Positions 20,415-30,153 of a stretch of 64,000 nt of DNA are shown here, in pieces; positions within the stretch are counted from its first letter, which is position 1, and every line of letters starts with the position of its first letter. A program made the position numbers and the translations under genes. Origin of the DNA: Ichthyophis bannanicus (Eukaryota; Chordata; Amphibia; Gymnophiona; Ichthyophiidae); NCBI GenBank assembly GCA_033557465.1, contig CM066048.1:12562305-12626304 (forward strand), given 5' to 3'. The notes beneath the pieces are model-generated. The model made no database searches. It was not told where the DNA came from and was given only the letters and a program-made list of their open reading frames with translations.

Positions 20415-20600
20415 TTAGAGTAGCAGGTCCCCAAACTGATCCTCCTGACCCCACAGCCACTCGGGTTTACAGGACATCCAGAGTGAATATACATGAGAAA
20501 AACTTGCATATGCTGGGTCTTTCAATGTACGCAGCGGTATCTCCTGCATATTCTTTGTGAATATTTTGAAAAGCTGACTAGTTGCGGCACCATGAGGATT
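20415..20600. repeat. Unclassified dispersed repeat, copy A
   Basis: It shares a phrase with 22340-22500: a GTTCTGAACC/CCCCAAACTG start, then TCGGGTTTACAGGACATCC here versus TCGGGTTTTCAGGAAATCC there, followed by AGTGAATATACATGAGA and a TGCATAT motif. Two diverged copies in 2 kb indicate a dispersed SINE or MITE; family not identified. Confidence 0.45.
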
Positions 20601-20689
20601 GGGAAACTGCTGCAAACGTGATTTTACGGCCCAATAAAATGGGACAGTGGTTCTGAATCACCAAACAGCAGCAGGATAGAAACATGGTT

Positions 20690-21260
20690 TATTAAAAACT
20701 TGATATACTGCCCTTTGTGTTAACATCAAGTTGGTGTACATTAAAAGCAATCAATTAGAAAAGGAAAAGAGCGCCATTAAAACTAACAGAGAAAGAGGTC
20801 AAGGTATAAACAAAAAGGGAGAGGCAAGGGGGGGGGAGGCAGAGTTCAGAAGAAGCTATAGAGGAGAGTCATATGTGAATTGAAATAGTTAGGTTTTCAA
20901 GGAAGACTTAAACTTAAGGAAAGAGGACTTATGCCGAAGGTCAGTGGGGAGGGAATTCCAAAGGCTGGGACCGAGGTAAAAGAATGCTGAGTGCCAGGTT
21001 GATTCAAGGTGTGCTTTTGATGGGGAAGGAAGGTGAAGGTGATTAGCATGAATAGAGCAAAGAACCCGAGAAGGAGCATATGGAATAAGACAAGAAGAGA
21101 GATAGGCAGGGATACCAAAATGCAAGATTTTATGGATGAGAGTAAGTCATTTGAATTGAGTACGGTCAGACAGAGGACGCCGGTGAGAGCTGACAAGAAA
21201 TGGGGTAATGTGATCATATCAGGTGCATGATGGAGTAGACAGATTATGCACATACTAAAG
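20690..21260 (-). pseudogene. Reverse L2 C-terminus and 3' end
   Basis: The 3' tail lies at 20690-20760 (GATATACTGCCCTTTGTG). The minus-strand frame from 21125 encodes SSCLIPYAPSRVLCSIHANH and GPSLWNSLPTDLRHKSSFLK, the standard L2 ORF2 ending. Upstream sequence is frameshifted. Confidence 0.72.
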
Positions 21261-21284
21261 GCAGTTGATTTGATAAAGAGGTAA

Positions 21285-21725
21285 AATGCCATATGGGTAT
21301 GAAAGTTGGATAGTGAAGAAGAGAGACTGGAAGAATATTGATGCCTTAGAATTACGGCACTGGTGAAGATTATTGTGTATAGCAAGGACTGCCCAATGAA
21401 CAAGTTAGTTGGTACTAAAGGAGATCAAACCTTAGCTTTCTTTAAAGGTTCAAATAACAAGGCTTTGACTTTCATACTTTGGATACATCATGCAAAGAAA
21501 AAGATCTTTAGAAAAAGACATCATGCTTCCAAGGTTGAAGGTAAGTGCAAAAGAGGAGGGCCAACAATGCAATGGATCGATACAATGATAGCAACTATGG
21601 ATGCCATTCTATCAACAATTAGTAAGTAGTAGTAGTCACTTGACTGAAGACCATCACAATTTAGGACAACTATTCAGAGGGTCACCATGAAACAGAATCA
21701 ACTTGATGGCACTCAGCAACAACAC
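21285..21725 (+). pseudogene. RTE-clade LINE 3' fragment
   Basis: Conceptual translation, with stops, reads MPYGYESWIVKKRDWKNIDA, then LSYFGYIMQRKRSLEKDIML and EEGQQ-like basic residues. These correspond to the YG.ESW..KK and LFGHIMRRSLEK..MLG blocks at the end of RTE ORF2 (BovB-type). The 3' end GGGTCACCATGAAACAGAA...CAACTTGATGGCACTCAGC is the RTE tail. About 440 bp, 5' truncated and heavily mutated. Confidence 0.7.
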
Positions 21726-22086
21726 AGCATCCTAGGAAGAGGACTGAGGGCATAAAAATAACATTTTCATCTTTGAAGGTAATCTTTTTATGGATTTTCC
21801 CTGAACTATGTAAGGTTTTTCACCTTTGTTTTTAATCAGATTGGTTTGGGAATTAATACCGTCATTCAGTCCCCGTTCTTATTTTCCCTAGGTTCTTTCC
21901 CCCATTTGGCATCTCTGTGGGCATTCTTTGTTTATCTGGCCTCAAGGTGGATAAGTTTTATTTTTCCTCCTTTTCTTCTTCAGCTCTCCCTCTTTTTCCT
22001 TTCTTTGTCCTTAATGGACCTTTTTCTTTCTTTACATTACCTGTTTTGATCATTGTGTCACTTTGAGTAATTGGTTCTAAAGGAAA

Positions 22087-22122
22087 GCCCCTGAGGAAAG
22101 TTTTTGCCGTAACATGTCGGGC
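22087..22122 (+). ncRNA. Degenerate hammerhead-like motif
   Basis: GCCC-CTGAGGA at 22087-22097 is followed by GCCGTAACATGTC and GGGC (22119-22122). Stem I (GCCC/GGGC) and the GUC cleavage triplet are kept, but the GAAA box reads GTAA and stem III is shortened. It is probably the remnant of an element related to those at 11449 and 54700. Not expected to be active. Confidence 0.35.
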
Positions 22123-22339
22123 ACACATTCATGAAATTTATTACATTAACTCTTGCGTAGCCTGTTTACACTTAATTCATATTTTCTATTTCTAAACATT
22201 TTTTGTATAATTGTATAAACCAAATCCTGCATGTGCTTAATATATGCTTTCTTCTAGCTCATTATATTTCCATTTTCACATGTTTTCTACCCTGTTGCCG
22301 TTGTATGGTGATTGTAGCAGTGTACAGTAGGGCCTCTCT

Positions 22340-22500
22340 TTTCTGCGTACAGTGGTTCTGAACCCAGTTCTCATGATATACCCAGACAGTCGGGTTTTCA
22401 GGAAATCCACAGTGAACATGCATGAAAGAATTGCATGACTGTCTCCACTGTCTGCAGATCTCTCTCATGCATATGCACTGTACATATCGTAAAGCCCGCA
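22340..22500. repeat. Unclassified dispersed repeat, copy B
   Basis: Partner of 20415-20600: GTTCTGAACCCAGTTCTCATG, GTCGGGTTTTCAGGAAATCC, then CAGTGAACATGCATGA and ATGCATATGCACTG. No terminal features were recognised. Confidence 0.45.
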
Positions 22501-22669
22501 CTAACTGAGTGTACTCCAAGGAATGGGCTAAGAACCTCTAACATGAAGTAAAGAGGACTGAAAATCAAAACTTCCTAAAATGCTGGCTTGTCCTTCCATA
22601 ACTTGTGTAATAAGATGGCCACACAGCTGCATATTAAAAGAGACAGACTGACCCAGGTCTTAACATGAG

Positions 22670-22797
22670 CTAGTGATGTTTTCTCATTCTAGAGTCTCCA
22701 AGGTCTTTACACGCTGGGATGAAGAGTTTAAGAATTTTTGCTGGGGATCTACATTGTACTTTGGAGATCTGAATATACTGGATTGAACTTTCGGGCA
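22670..22797 (-). CDS. Candidate exon 2 of a small secreted peptide
   Basis: The minus strand has a pyrimidine-containing tract and GATTGTCAG just before 22797, a plausible acceptor. Taken as spliced from the exon at 23295-23220, the split codon becomes Val and the frame stays open for 41 more codons to a TAG at 22672-22670. Visible features are the segment KVQCRSPAKILKLFIPACKD, with two Cys 14 residues apart bracketing a basic, hydrophobic loop, and a basic end RMRKHH. The model would be 63 aa. I recognise no family. A cationic loop peptide is only a guess, and the exon could be fortuitous. Confidence 0.28.
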
Positions 22798-23219
22798 CTG
22801 ACAATCCTCGGAACAGTGGCAGGATACAGGGACAAAAGCTCCTCATGTCTACATAAAAAGCCAAAGATCTGGAAGATATGGAAATGGGTGGCCATTAACT
22901 CTCAGTTAAAGATCACTAGAAAGTCTTGGTGAAATGATACTCCTAAATGTACAAAAGAAACTAAAACAGTAATGTTATATAGCAGACTAACACAAGGTAG
23001 ATATAAACCCACCACCTATTAATGATAGATTCTTGGTTATTCAAATGTCTAGGCCAGTCTGATTTCTAAACAATACAAAAGATTCTAGATTTTAGCCCAG
23101 TGGAATCTTTTCTCCATTCCTTTTTAATGATGTCCTAATTGGAACTCCATTACCCTTTATTCTTTCCTACTAGACTCTCCTGGCTCCATTAAAGTGATTA
23201 TGATGTGTTCATTACCTAC

Positions 23220-23295
23220 CTGAGGCAGCCTTAGTCCCCGAGACAATCATAAGGAAGAGACAATAAAGTGAGAGTCTCTCCATCTTCTCTGGATC
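23220..23295 (-). CDS. Candidate signal-peptide exon of a minus-strand gene
   Basis: On the minus strand the exon follows TTGTTTTCCTTCAATAG, a good acceptor, and ends in CAG before GTAGGTAAT, a good donor. After 12 nt of leader the ATG (23283-23281) has A at -3 and G at +4. It encodes MERLSLYCLFLMIVSGTKAAS, a short N-region, a hydrophobic core and small residues suited to signal peptidase cleavage. It ends in phase 1, the usual arrangement for signal-peptide exons. The flanks are not obvious repeat. No homologue is recognised; transcript evidence would decide. Confidence 0.4.
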
Positions 23296-23515
23296 CTATT
23301 GAAGGAAAACAAGTAATTAGATGGTAAGTTGCAGAACGATATTGATTTTCACAAACAGGGACATGGAAATCTCAGGACAAGAGCATTAAAGTTGATTTTA
23401 CAGATCTTAGGAATTCTCCTCCATATCCTTCCGCAACATCCTGCCCAGTCTCTCCTTACTGAGGTAAGCATTCTCCCCCCCCCCCCCAGTAATACCGTGT
23501 GCCATCTTTCTTTCT

Positions 23516-25067
23516 TGATTTATTTATTTATTGAGAATTTGTTGCCCGCCAATCCTTTTCTCAACAAGTTTCATCAAATACATTTAAAACATGTTAAAAA
23601 CAAACTCAGCTACCAAACACCAGACAAACAGGAACAAATTAACAGCATAAAACAAACCAGAAGCCACACTTCCCACCTATATGCGTGTAAGGACAAATGC
23701 GCCTTAATCTTTTCCTAAACCTATATTTATTTTATTTATTTGAAGATTTTTATATATCGCTCCTTCCAATGATCAAGGGTGGTTTACATAGAACTCAACA
23801 GTATACATTAAAACAATTAGGAAGTAATCAGCATCAGGGGGGTTATCAACTTGGGGGTTCATTTATCAACTATGTACGAGTTAACTGTTGGATGTAATAG
23901 TGTAGAGGGGAATGAGGGGGACACATTGTTAATTCATTAAATGTGGTCATCAGAAGTTTGAATTTTATTCTGCTTGCGACTGGGAGCCGCTGTAGCATGT
24001 GCAGGATAGGGGTAATATGTCAATGAGGGTGTGTTTTGTATATAATTCTGGCTGCAACATTTTGTACTGTTTGAAGTTGGTTAATAGTTTTCTTTGGTAG
24101 AACGTGGAGCCTATAGGCTATTACAGAAGTTGAGGTGTGGAGTGACAAGAGCTTGGACAACTGATCTGAAGTCGTGTGGGTCGAGTAATGGTCTTAGATG
24201 ATGGAGTGTTCTTAGTTTGAAAAATATGTTTTAGTGATTAGTTTTATATTGGATTCCATGTTAAGGATATGGTCTAAGATGACTCCTAGGTATTTTACTT
24301 CTTTTCTGATTGGAAAGTCAGTTTCATGTGTTGAGAAGCTCAAAGGGGGGGGGGGGGGCAAATGTTGTATTCCTTGTTATGTATAGTACTTCTGTTTTGT
24401 TAAAGTTTATCCAGAGACTTATTGAGTTAAGCCAAGATTGGGCTTCTTTGATGCAGGCGGTGAGTGGGTATTTATTTGGGTTTGAGATGTCAATAGGGAC
24501 ATACAGCATGATATCATCGCTGTAAATATGATATCCTACTTTGAAGTCTTTGAATATGTTGCATACTGGTTGGAGGTATAGATTAAATAATAATGCGGAC
24601 AGTGCTGAGCCCTGTGGGATTCCTTGTTCCTGTTTAAATTGAAGAGAAATTTCCATTCCTGTTTTATATACTGTCTTTCTATAATAATCGTGCTTGCCCT
24701 GCGAATCCTGAGGCAGGTGATCTACATCACTGGGCATGCTGTAGATGAAGATCCGACCCTAGTCACTGATGATCTAAGCTCATGAAAATGCAGCACTTCC
24801 AACAGCCCCTTGGATTCTGAACACAAAGCTAATTACCAGAGATCAATGCAGCTCCTGAAGATAGGAGATCTGTTCAAAGTATCTGCCTCCTGCAATTAAT
24901 CTGGCAGCTGTGGTTTGAACAAGTTTCATCCCCCTCACTGAACTACCTAGTAAACCCAAGAAGCACCATTACAATAATCTAAACCCGTGATAACTAATGC
25001 CTGTACCACCATACAAAGATCTTGTTTAGTCAGATAAAGTTGGAGCCTCCGTAATAAACACAGCTTT
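23516..25067 (-). mobile_element. Reverse L2 fragments, two tails and an RT piece
   Basis: 3' tail signatures occur at 23516-23560 and 23722-23800 (TTTATTTATT, TATATCGCTCC, GGTTTACATAGAAC). The minus frame 24737-24324 reads QGIPQGSALSALLFNLYL, YHIYSDDIMLYVPI and WLNSISLWINFNKTEVLYI, the L2 RT palm with YSDD. Sequence up to 25067 continues as L2 (MVVQALVITGLDYCN-like) and, after the HAL1-like insertion, resumes at 26672. A G run lies at 24346-24358. Confidence 0.72.
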
Positions 25068-25083
25068 AAAAAAGCTGAATGTG
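25068..25083. repeat. 16-bp target-site duplication, left copy (ORF1-only LINE)
   Basis: AAAAAAGCTGAATGTG is repeated exactly at 26656-26671, bracketing 25084-26655. Part of the right copy's A run merges with the poly(A) tail, so the length could be 10-16 bp. Confidence 0.88.
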
Positions 25084-26655
25084 ACTGAGGAAAAGCTTAC
25101 GCCGCCATCTTGGGAGAAACCACTCCCCCCGCAGAGCCGGTTCCTGCCATTACCTCTGGTCCGATGGACCACTTTGTTTCATTGTCGGAGCAGAAGAAAG
25201 GGGAGATTCGAGCGGGCGCTGCGACACCGGTTGAGGTAGATCCAGAGTTGCTTGCCCTGGAGATGTCTCTCTCCCCAGATGATCGACCGCCTCCTCTGCG
25301 TCTGCCCTCCCCGGAATCTCCTCTCGCGAGTGGTGATTCAGCCTATCCAGAAGGTGCTGGGGCTGTCTCGCTGATGCGGGCTTCGCTGGATCAGAGTTCC
25401 GGAACGGCCTCCTTGACATCGGGGACTGTGGATGAGACTGGCCGGCAGATTTCGGAGGCAGAGGCGCAATTACATCAGCAGGGGGTTTCAGCAGCTGGGA
25501 GTTCTTCAACTTCAGTTTTTCCTCGATTTAATCCTTTGCAGCGTCCGAAGGAGTTCTCTCTGGAGTCTATATGGGATGCGATTTCACAGCTTTCGATAGC
25601 CGTTTTTCAACAGATGACCTTGTCTTCCCAGCGTCTTTAGAAGTTGGAGAGTGCCATAGATGGAACTAAGGGAGATTTGGCGGTGATAGCAGAGAAGATG
25701 AATGCTGGTGAACAAAAATTTTCTCAATTTTCGGTATTAACTGAATCTATTGTGAAAGATAACGTAGCAATTCGTGGGAAAATAGAAATGCTGGAAAACG
25801 TCATTCGGGCGTCTAATATACGTATGTTAAATTTTCCTGTGGTTAGTGGGGTTTCTCCGGTGGTTTCGTTTCGCAAATATTTACAGGAGACTTTTATCTG
25901 TGCCTGAAAACTTGATGCCACCAGTTGTTAAAGCGTATTTTCTTCCTGTGGCTAAACGGGGGGTTCAGGTTGACTTGGGCTCTTTCAAAGCGGATACTCT
26001 TGTTGTTTCAGCTTTGTTACAGTCGCCCAAGGAAACTGATATTAAGGTTTCTACTCTATTGTTCACTTTTGCACTTGCTTCTGATCGGGATTGGGTGTTG
26101 AAGTTATATTTTAGGAAACGTTCCGCATTGTTTATGGGGAAGAAAATCGCTATGTTTCCCGATGTCTCCAGAGAGACCCAAAAGAGGCGGAAGGCCTTTT
26201 TGCTTTTGAGGTCTGGTGTGCTTTCTATTGGGGCTACAATGATACTTCGATTTCCATGTAAATGTATTGTCTATTTTCAGGATAATAAGTATGTATTTGT
26301 TCAACCGGAAGACTTATCTATGTTTATTTCCTCTCACCTGCTGACCTCATCACCTATGGGATAACTGATTGTCATATGTAATATGTTCTGAGCTACGCCC
26401 CCCTCTTGGTTTTCTTTCTGAATTATATTGTTTTCTAGATATGGTTTGAGGCTTTACCTAGCCTCATTCACCTATTTTCCTTCCCTTCCCCCGACTTGTG
26501 GGCTAATTTACCCTGTGTATAATATTTTCTTTCTTCTTCTGTGATTTATTGTATGGAGTTCTAATGTTTTTCCTTTTGTACACAGTGGTGTTATTCTGTA
26601 CAAGCTTTGCTTGATAATTTTGTAAATTTGCATAAATATAAAATTAAAAAAAAAA
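25084..26655 (+). mobile_element. ORF1-only LINE (HAL1-like), complete
   Basis: A 1.57-kb element with exact duplications, a short leader containing GCCGCCATCTTGGGAG, one ORF1-type coding region (25110-26364), a 3' UTR of about 280 bp and a poly(A) tail (26646 on). No endonuclease or reverse transcriptase sequence follows ORF1. Half-L1 elements of this plan (HAL1) are known in mammals; a similar plan here would be moved by an L1-type ORF2 in trans. It could instead be an internally deleted LINE, but the ends look natural. It inserted into reverse L2 sequence. Confidence 0.75.
25110..26364 (+). pseudogene. L1 ORF1-like protein of the HAL1-like element
   Basis: It starts MGETTPPAEPVPAITSGPMD and runs through an acidic Pro/Ser-rich region. 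A coiled-coil-like stretch includes DAISQLSIAVFQQMTLSSQ and EKMNAGEQKFSQF. Next comes the RRM-like phrase IEMLENVIRASNIRMLNFPV. The C-terminal domain has DWVLKLYFRKRSALFMGKKI, FPDVSRETQKRRKAFLLLR and ending VYFQDNKYVFVQPEDL. That order matches L1 ORF1. A TAG at 25638-25640 and a frameshift near 25880-25905 break it; otherwise about 415 codons are preserved, so the copy is fairly young. Confidence 0.78.
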
Positions 26656-26671
26656 AAAAAAGCTGAATGTG
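26656..26671. repeat. 16-bp target-site duplication, right copy (ORF1-only LINE)
   Basis: Matches 25068-25083. Reverse L2 sequence resumes directly after it (CCACTATCCC). Confidence 0.85.
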
Positions 26672-26800
26672 CCACTATCCCAATATAAGCTGTTAAAGAC
26701 AATGATGTAACTAAAACCATCCCTAGACTCTTAATCTCTCTTGAAGTTTTCCATACAGAACCACAAAAGGCCTGGGCCTCCTCCTTTCCTAGTCTCTGCT
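26672..26800 (-). mobile_element. Reverse L2 fragment, continued
   Basis: Continuation of the L2 sequence broken at 25067 by the ORF1-only LINE. No catalytic motif in this part. Confidence 0.5.
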
Positions 26801-26944
26801 TACTGAGCTAGGCTTGCTTCTTCTATGCTGTCTCTCTTTACTAAGCTGGACACAGGACCAGCTCAATCATTAGGCAAGACTAGGTGGCTGTGTAGGACGG
26901 CAGCTTCTGAGAGACAGCAAAGAGCAACAGCACTAAGAGCAAAC

Positions 26945-27106
26945 AAATAGGGGGTGGAGCCAAGACAACAGCGCTTTGAGATTCGTTGGTAGATCATTGT
27001 GCTTTCTAACTACTTCTTCGTTGTATTATGCCTCCAACAAAAGAAGGGGAAAGGGCCAATCAAATCCGCCAATGTCATGGCTCAAGTCCCCAAACAGCAG
27101 GGACCT
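26945..27106 (+). other. Possible 5' piece of another LINE
   Basis: GGGGTGGAGCCAAGACAACAG resembles the leader of L1-type elements, and an ATG at 27030 opens MPPTKEGERANQIRQCHGSS. The frame ends soon after the junction with L1-2, whose pre-insertion site continues at 35014. Evidence is weak; it may be unrelated. Confidence 0.25.
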
Positions 27107-27121
27107 CAAACCAGACCCTTT
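27107..27121. repeat. 15-bp target-site duplication, left copy (L1-2)
   Basis: CAAACCAGACCCTTT is repeated exactly at 34999-35013 and brackets L1-2. Confidence 0.9.
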
Positions 27122-27426
27122 TTTTTTTTATAAACTTTATTTATAAACCACCAACAACATAAACAATCATCACACAACAGTACATTACAATGCGATCCTG
27201 CTTCCATGCGGGGTGTGCTCTGATCCCCACATGGAGCATGGGTCGAAGACAGGTGGAAGATACAATTTTTCTTTCCCCGCCCCCTCCCCCTTCTTTTTGA
27301 ACTGTCTCTCCACCCCCCCTCTCCCCCTCCCCCCACCCCCTCCCCCGTCAGCCATACCCCAATTCCCTATTTTGGCAGTGACACTCCTTCCCTCCCCCTT
27401 TCCATCTACTCCTAGTCTGGGCTTTC

Positions 27427-30153
27427 TCAATGACCTACGCTTAGAACTTCGTTGCGACTACGAACTCCAAGATTATGGATATACGGTTCCCACACAAGTA
27501 AGAATGACGTCCAGCGCCTGGCACTTCCCCGAGCTCCCCATTTCTCCATCAGCATCATCTGATGAAGGTTATTGCGCCACTCCCCAAAAGTAGGTGCTGT
27601 TTGTTCCCTCCAGTTCCTTAGGATAGGGCCCTTCCCCACCAGACAGACCCTGCGCAGTAATAGACGTTCCCCTTTCTTCAAAGGGTAGGGGAGGTCTAGC
27701 TGATCCAATACCACAAAGAGAGCAGTCCAGCGCAGCCGCCTCTGCAGTAGCCGACTCATATAGGAACATATACTGGCCCAGTACGCTGTAAGGTGACTAC
27801 AACTCCACCACATGTGAAACAAATTTGCCAAAGGTTCAAAGCAGCGAGGACAGCTGCCGTCACTCGTTATCTGGCTGCGCAAAGCTCTCCGGGGGGAGAA
27901 GTGGGCTCGTGTCACGCATTTAAACTGCATCTCTCTCCACCTCGCTCCTTGTGCAATAACCACTATGCGCTTAAGGGCTTTGTGAACCGTCCCCGGGGAC
28001 ACTGCCCTACCCAGCTCTCCCTCCCACGCCTCCTCTACTGTCCGATAATCAGGGATAGAGTGATAACAAACCAGGCGGAGTTTTAACTTTGAGATAGATA
28101 GGGGCTCTTCGCCTCCTAAGTCAAAAAATTCCAGTATCTGGGCTGAGCGTTCTACTCTCAGCGCCTCCCTAGGTTGGGAAGAGATATAGTGGGAGACCTG
28201 AATATAAGCAAAGCAGTGCCGCGAGGGTAGATCATACTCTCTACTCAGAGACAAAAAGGATTTACCTTTCCCGGAGGGGTCTACCAAATGTCCCAGAGTT
28301 GTTATACCGCGAACATGCCAGTCCCGGAACGTCGGCGACTCAGTTCCCGGGGTAAAATGTACGTTCCCTTGTAAGGGTAGCCAACAAGAGGCCCTCCAAG
28401 AGGTCCCCCACAATGTGTTGAGGTGTTGCCATGTATGTTTAACCGAGCTTATTAAGACACTTTTCACTACGTTACGTGGTAGATCGCGATTCGGGCTATG
28501 CAAGACCCCTAGTAATGTCAGCGGTGCCACCAAACTCTCCTCCATTGATCTAGGTGTACACGCGTCGGTTCCTCCCAGCCAGTCACCCAGGTGTCTGGCT
28601 TGACATGCCAGGGCGTATGCCCCAAGATCCGGAAGACCCATCCCCCCATCTCGCCATTTCCCAATCAACCGGGTCAGCGGGATACGTGCCCGAGCTCCCT
28701 TCCATAAAAAGGCTCGAATCGCCACTTCCAGTCGCCGTAGGTCGCGACGCAGCAGCCAGACCGGCAACGTTTGCATCCAATATAAGATTCTCGGTAGTAT
28801 TACCATCTGAACCGCTGCCACCCTGCCAGAGAAAGAAAGCGGAAGAGACTGCCAGGCCCGCAGCTGCGTTTGTGTGCGCTGTAGGATCCGCTCCAAATTT
28901 CGCTTATATAAGTCTTGTGGTTGTCGGGGCAAGATTATCCCTAGATAAATAAAGTCATTTTCCGCCCATTTCAGAGGAAACGGGCCCACCCATCCCCCAC
29001 GGGTCTGTCCCAGCACATCCAGGGCCTCGGACTTATCAGCGTTGATGCGCAGCCCCGAGAAATGCCCAAAGGTAGTTATTTCTGCCATCAGTGACGGCAA
29101 TGATCGATCAGGGGCAGACAAATGAACCAGAAGGTCGTCAGCAAACGCCGACATCTTAAACGAACAGGAGCCTATCGAAACTCCATGTATCTCTCGGGAA
29201 GTTTCTATTGTCCTTATGAGAGGGTCTAGGGATAGGACAAACAACAAGGGCGAAAGAGGGCACCCCTGTCTGGTGCCCCTCTGGAGAGAGAATGGCGCCG
29301 AGAGAACCCCATTACAGAGCACTCCGGCAGTGGGAGTGGCATATAAACTCTCCACCATCCTGCAAAAGGGGGTCCCCAGGCCGTACTGCGGTAGCACATA
29401 GTGCAGATAGTCCCAATTGACTCTATCAAACGCTTTTTCTGCGTCAAAGCTAATGAGAAGGGACTGCAGTCTCCGATCATGCACCCACTCCAAGGAGGCC
29501 AGTATTTTTCGCATGTTCCTAACTGCGCCCCTCCCCTTGACAAATCCCACTTGGGAGTCGTGGATCAGATTGTCTAGCAAACCCGCTAGGCGCGTCGCTA
29601 GAATCTTTGCAAACAGTTTTATATCAAAGTTGAGGAGCGATATGGGTCGATATGAGGACGCCTGTACCGGGTCTTTACCCGGTTTAGGGATCAGAATGAT
29701 GTGAGCATGATTGCTCCCCCACCGAAAAGCTCCCTGCTCCGCCCGTTTGCCAAAGACCTCCACCAAATTTGGGGTGATATAGTCATTAAGTAATTTGTAA
29801 AATTCGGCCCCAAAGCCGTCGGGACCTGGTGATTTATAGCATTTGGCCCTAGAGATTTCAGTTTGTATCTCTTGTGATGTTATAGGTTGGCCCAATAGCG
29901 TCCTTTGTTCCTCATTAAGGTGGGGTAGGTCCAACTTCTGCAAATAGTCCTGTGCTGCCACACAGTCAATGGGTTCCGCCGTATATAGCGATTGAAAAAA
30001 GGTGCGGAAGATTTGAGCGATTGCCGTGTTCTCCTTGTGGAGGGTGCCCTTCGCGTCTTGCAATGCTGCCACCAGGGTTGATCCTCGAGAGCCTTTCACG
30101 CAGCGGGCCAACAATTTTCCCGGTTTATTCCCGTGACAGTTGTCACCACTCAC
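27427..30153 (-). pseudogene. L1/Tx1-like ORF2, reverse transcriptase half, long open frame
   Basis: 908 codons stay open. The first residues follow the insertion junction (GDNCHGNKPGKLLARCVKGS). RT blocks are CYKSPGPDGFGAEFYKLL, IILIPKPGKDP, YRPISLLNFDIKLFAKILA, GRGAVRNMRKILASLEW, SFDAEKAFDRVNWDYL, RGTRQGCPLSPLLFVLSLD and the catalytic MSAFADDLLVHLS. The C-terminal Cys/His motif is CPRCFEPLANLFHMWWSCSH. Apart from being cut off from its endonuclease this part shows no stop or frameshift, which suggests a recent arrival. The listed ATG is not the natural start. Confidence 0.92.

Noticed and set aside
27213..27593. 126-aa plus-strand frame with Pro-rich stretch
   Set aside because: It is antisense to the 3' UTR and ORF2 end of L1-2 and driven by a CCTCCCC-rich tract.
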